DNA of 64,000 nt from Prorocentrum cordatum (Eukaryota > Sar > Dinophyceae > Prorocentrales > Prorocentraceae), in NCBI GenBank assembly GCA_963575745.1, contig CAUYUJ010007213.1, positions 44,206 to 108,205 on the forward strand. The letters run 5' to 3'. Each line of letters opens with the position of its first letter. Positions within the stretch are counted from its first letter, which is position 1. Shown piece by piece: positions 63,544 through 64,000 of this stretch. A program made the translations under genes and the position numbers. Under the pieces are notes generated by a model that saw only the letters and a program-made list of their open reading frames with translations, was not told the DNA's origin and ran no database searches.

Positions 63544-64000
63544 AGCAGGGGTGTTTCTAAGAAGCCCGCCCCCTCCCCCATTATCCCCCTCTGCGCCAGG
63601 CTGAGTCAGGGGGGGCCCCGATGCTCAACGAGGATCCCTGCGCTTCAGGCTTCGGGGCTGGTCCGCAGATGACGCGCCGTGCCCCCTGGACACAGCCTGA
63701 GGCATAATTGGGGTCTCTGGTGGACTACTTGGGGCACTGGAGCGCACTGCGCACGAGCAAAACGAGCAGCCGCGGGTCGCGACATCCTCCACTCTCCCGT
63801 TCCTCCAGCTGGACTCTGCAGAACATCCTGGTCTGCAAAACCCTGGGCTCCCCGGGGCCATGGTGGCCGGCACCAGGGCAAAACAAAAGCAAGGACGTGG
63901 CCAAAGCGGGTCGGGATCAATCGGGGATCTCTGAGACTCGGCGGTTCTGGAGGACGCATCAGGCGCCACGGCCTCTCCAGAGCGTTCTGGGGCGCTCTCA
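63544..64000. other. No gene recognised; repeat shared with 18950-19070 at the end
   Basis: 63905-64000 has GGATCAATCGGGGATCTCTG, TCTGGAGGAC and CCAGAGCGTTCTGG, matching the order at 18950-19070. Cut by the window edge. Confidence 0.45.

Overview
The window reads as nuclear DNA of a dinoflagellate. The evidence is a Ty1/copia retrotransposon with the protein layout I associate with dinoflagellate genomes, a degenerate spliced-leader relic in front of a PIF1-helicase fragment, and the extreme density of repeats. A high-GC genus such as Prorocentrum would fit, but that is inference. No intact host gene can be defended. Most long open frames here are GC-rich or trinucleotide repeats that happen to lack stop codons.

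Layout. 1-5247: microsatellites, polypurine/polypyrimidine tracts and two dispersed repeat families, called R1 and R2 here. 5248-13466: one complete but decayed minus-strand copia element with two 307-bp LTRs, a PBS, gag, protease, integrase, reverse transcriptase and RNase H. A third reading frame next to the 3' LTR has a membrane segment and a SAP-like motif. 13467-24000: CT- and GA-rich tracts, a long CCA repeat, small minus-strand islands that look like coding remnants (DG-Y-EF-Y type and EAFDKWD type), and a cysteine-rich reading frame at 22752-23348. 24975-28040 and, inverted, 37645-39215: three copies of a composite element whose inside is an 89-90-bp minisatellite between conserved ends. 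28683-33675: unrelated simple arrays (CACATAGATTGCAC, TTGCATTGCT, AAGCAAGC, ATCGATCTCAC, CAT).

39290-55245 is a higher-order array with a period near 1.27 kb. Its modules are a 12-bp-stem hairpin, a block of CCAAGACGGCCCAAGAGG-type repeats, and a block of 44-45-bp repeats carrying TGACGTAA. Two insertions interrupt the array. One is a 3.5-kb segment (44217-47716) with the PIF1 fragment, the spliced-leader relic and a 90-bp satellite of about 21 copies. The other is a 622-bp element (49013-49634) with 11-bp inverted ends around a TTTAGCTTAGC minisatellite. 55250-64000 returns to CCT/AGG, ACT and GT/GCGT tracts, with several hairpins and a small inverted-repeat element.

The only pathway represented is retrotransposition by the copia element, and that copy is dead in this sequence. 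Everything else is non-coding repeat, or coding remnants too short or broken to assign.
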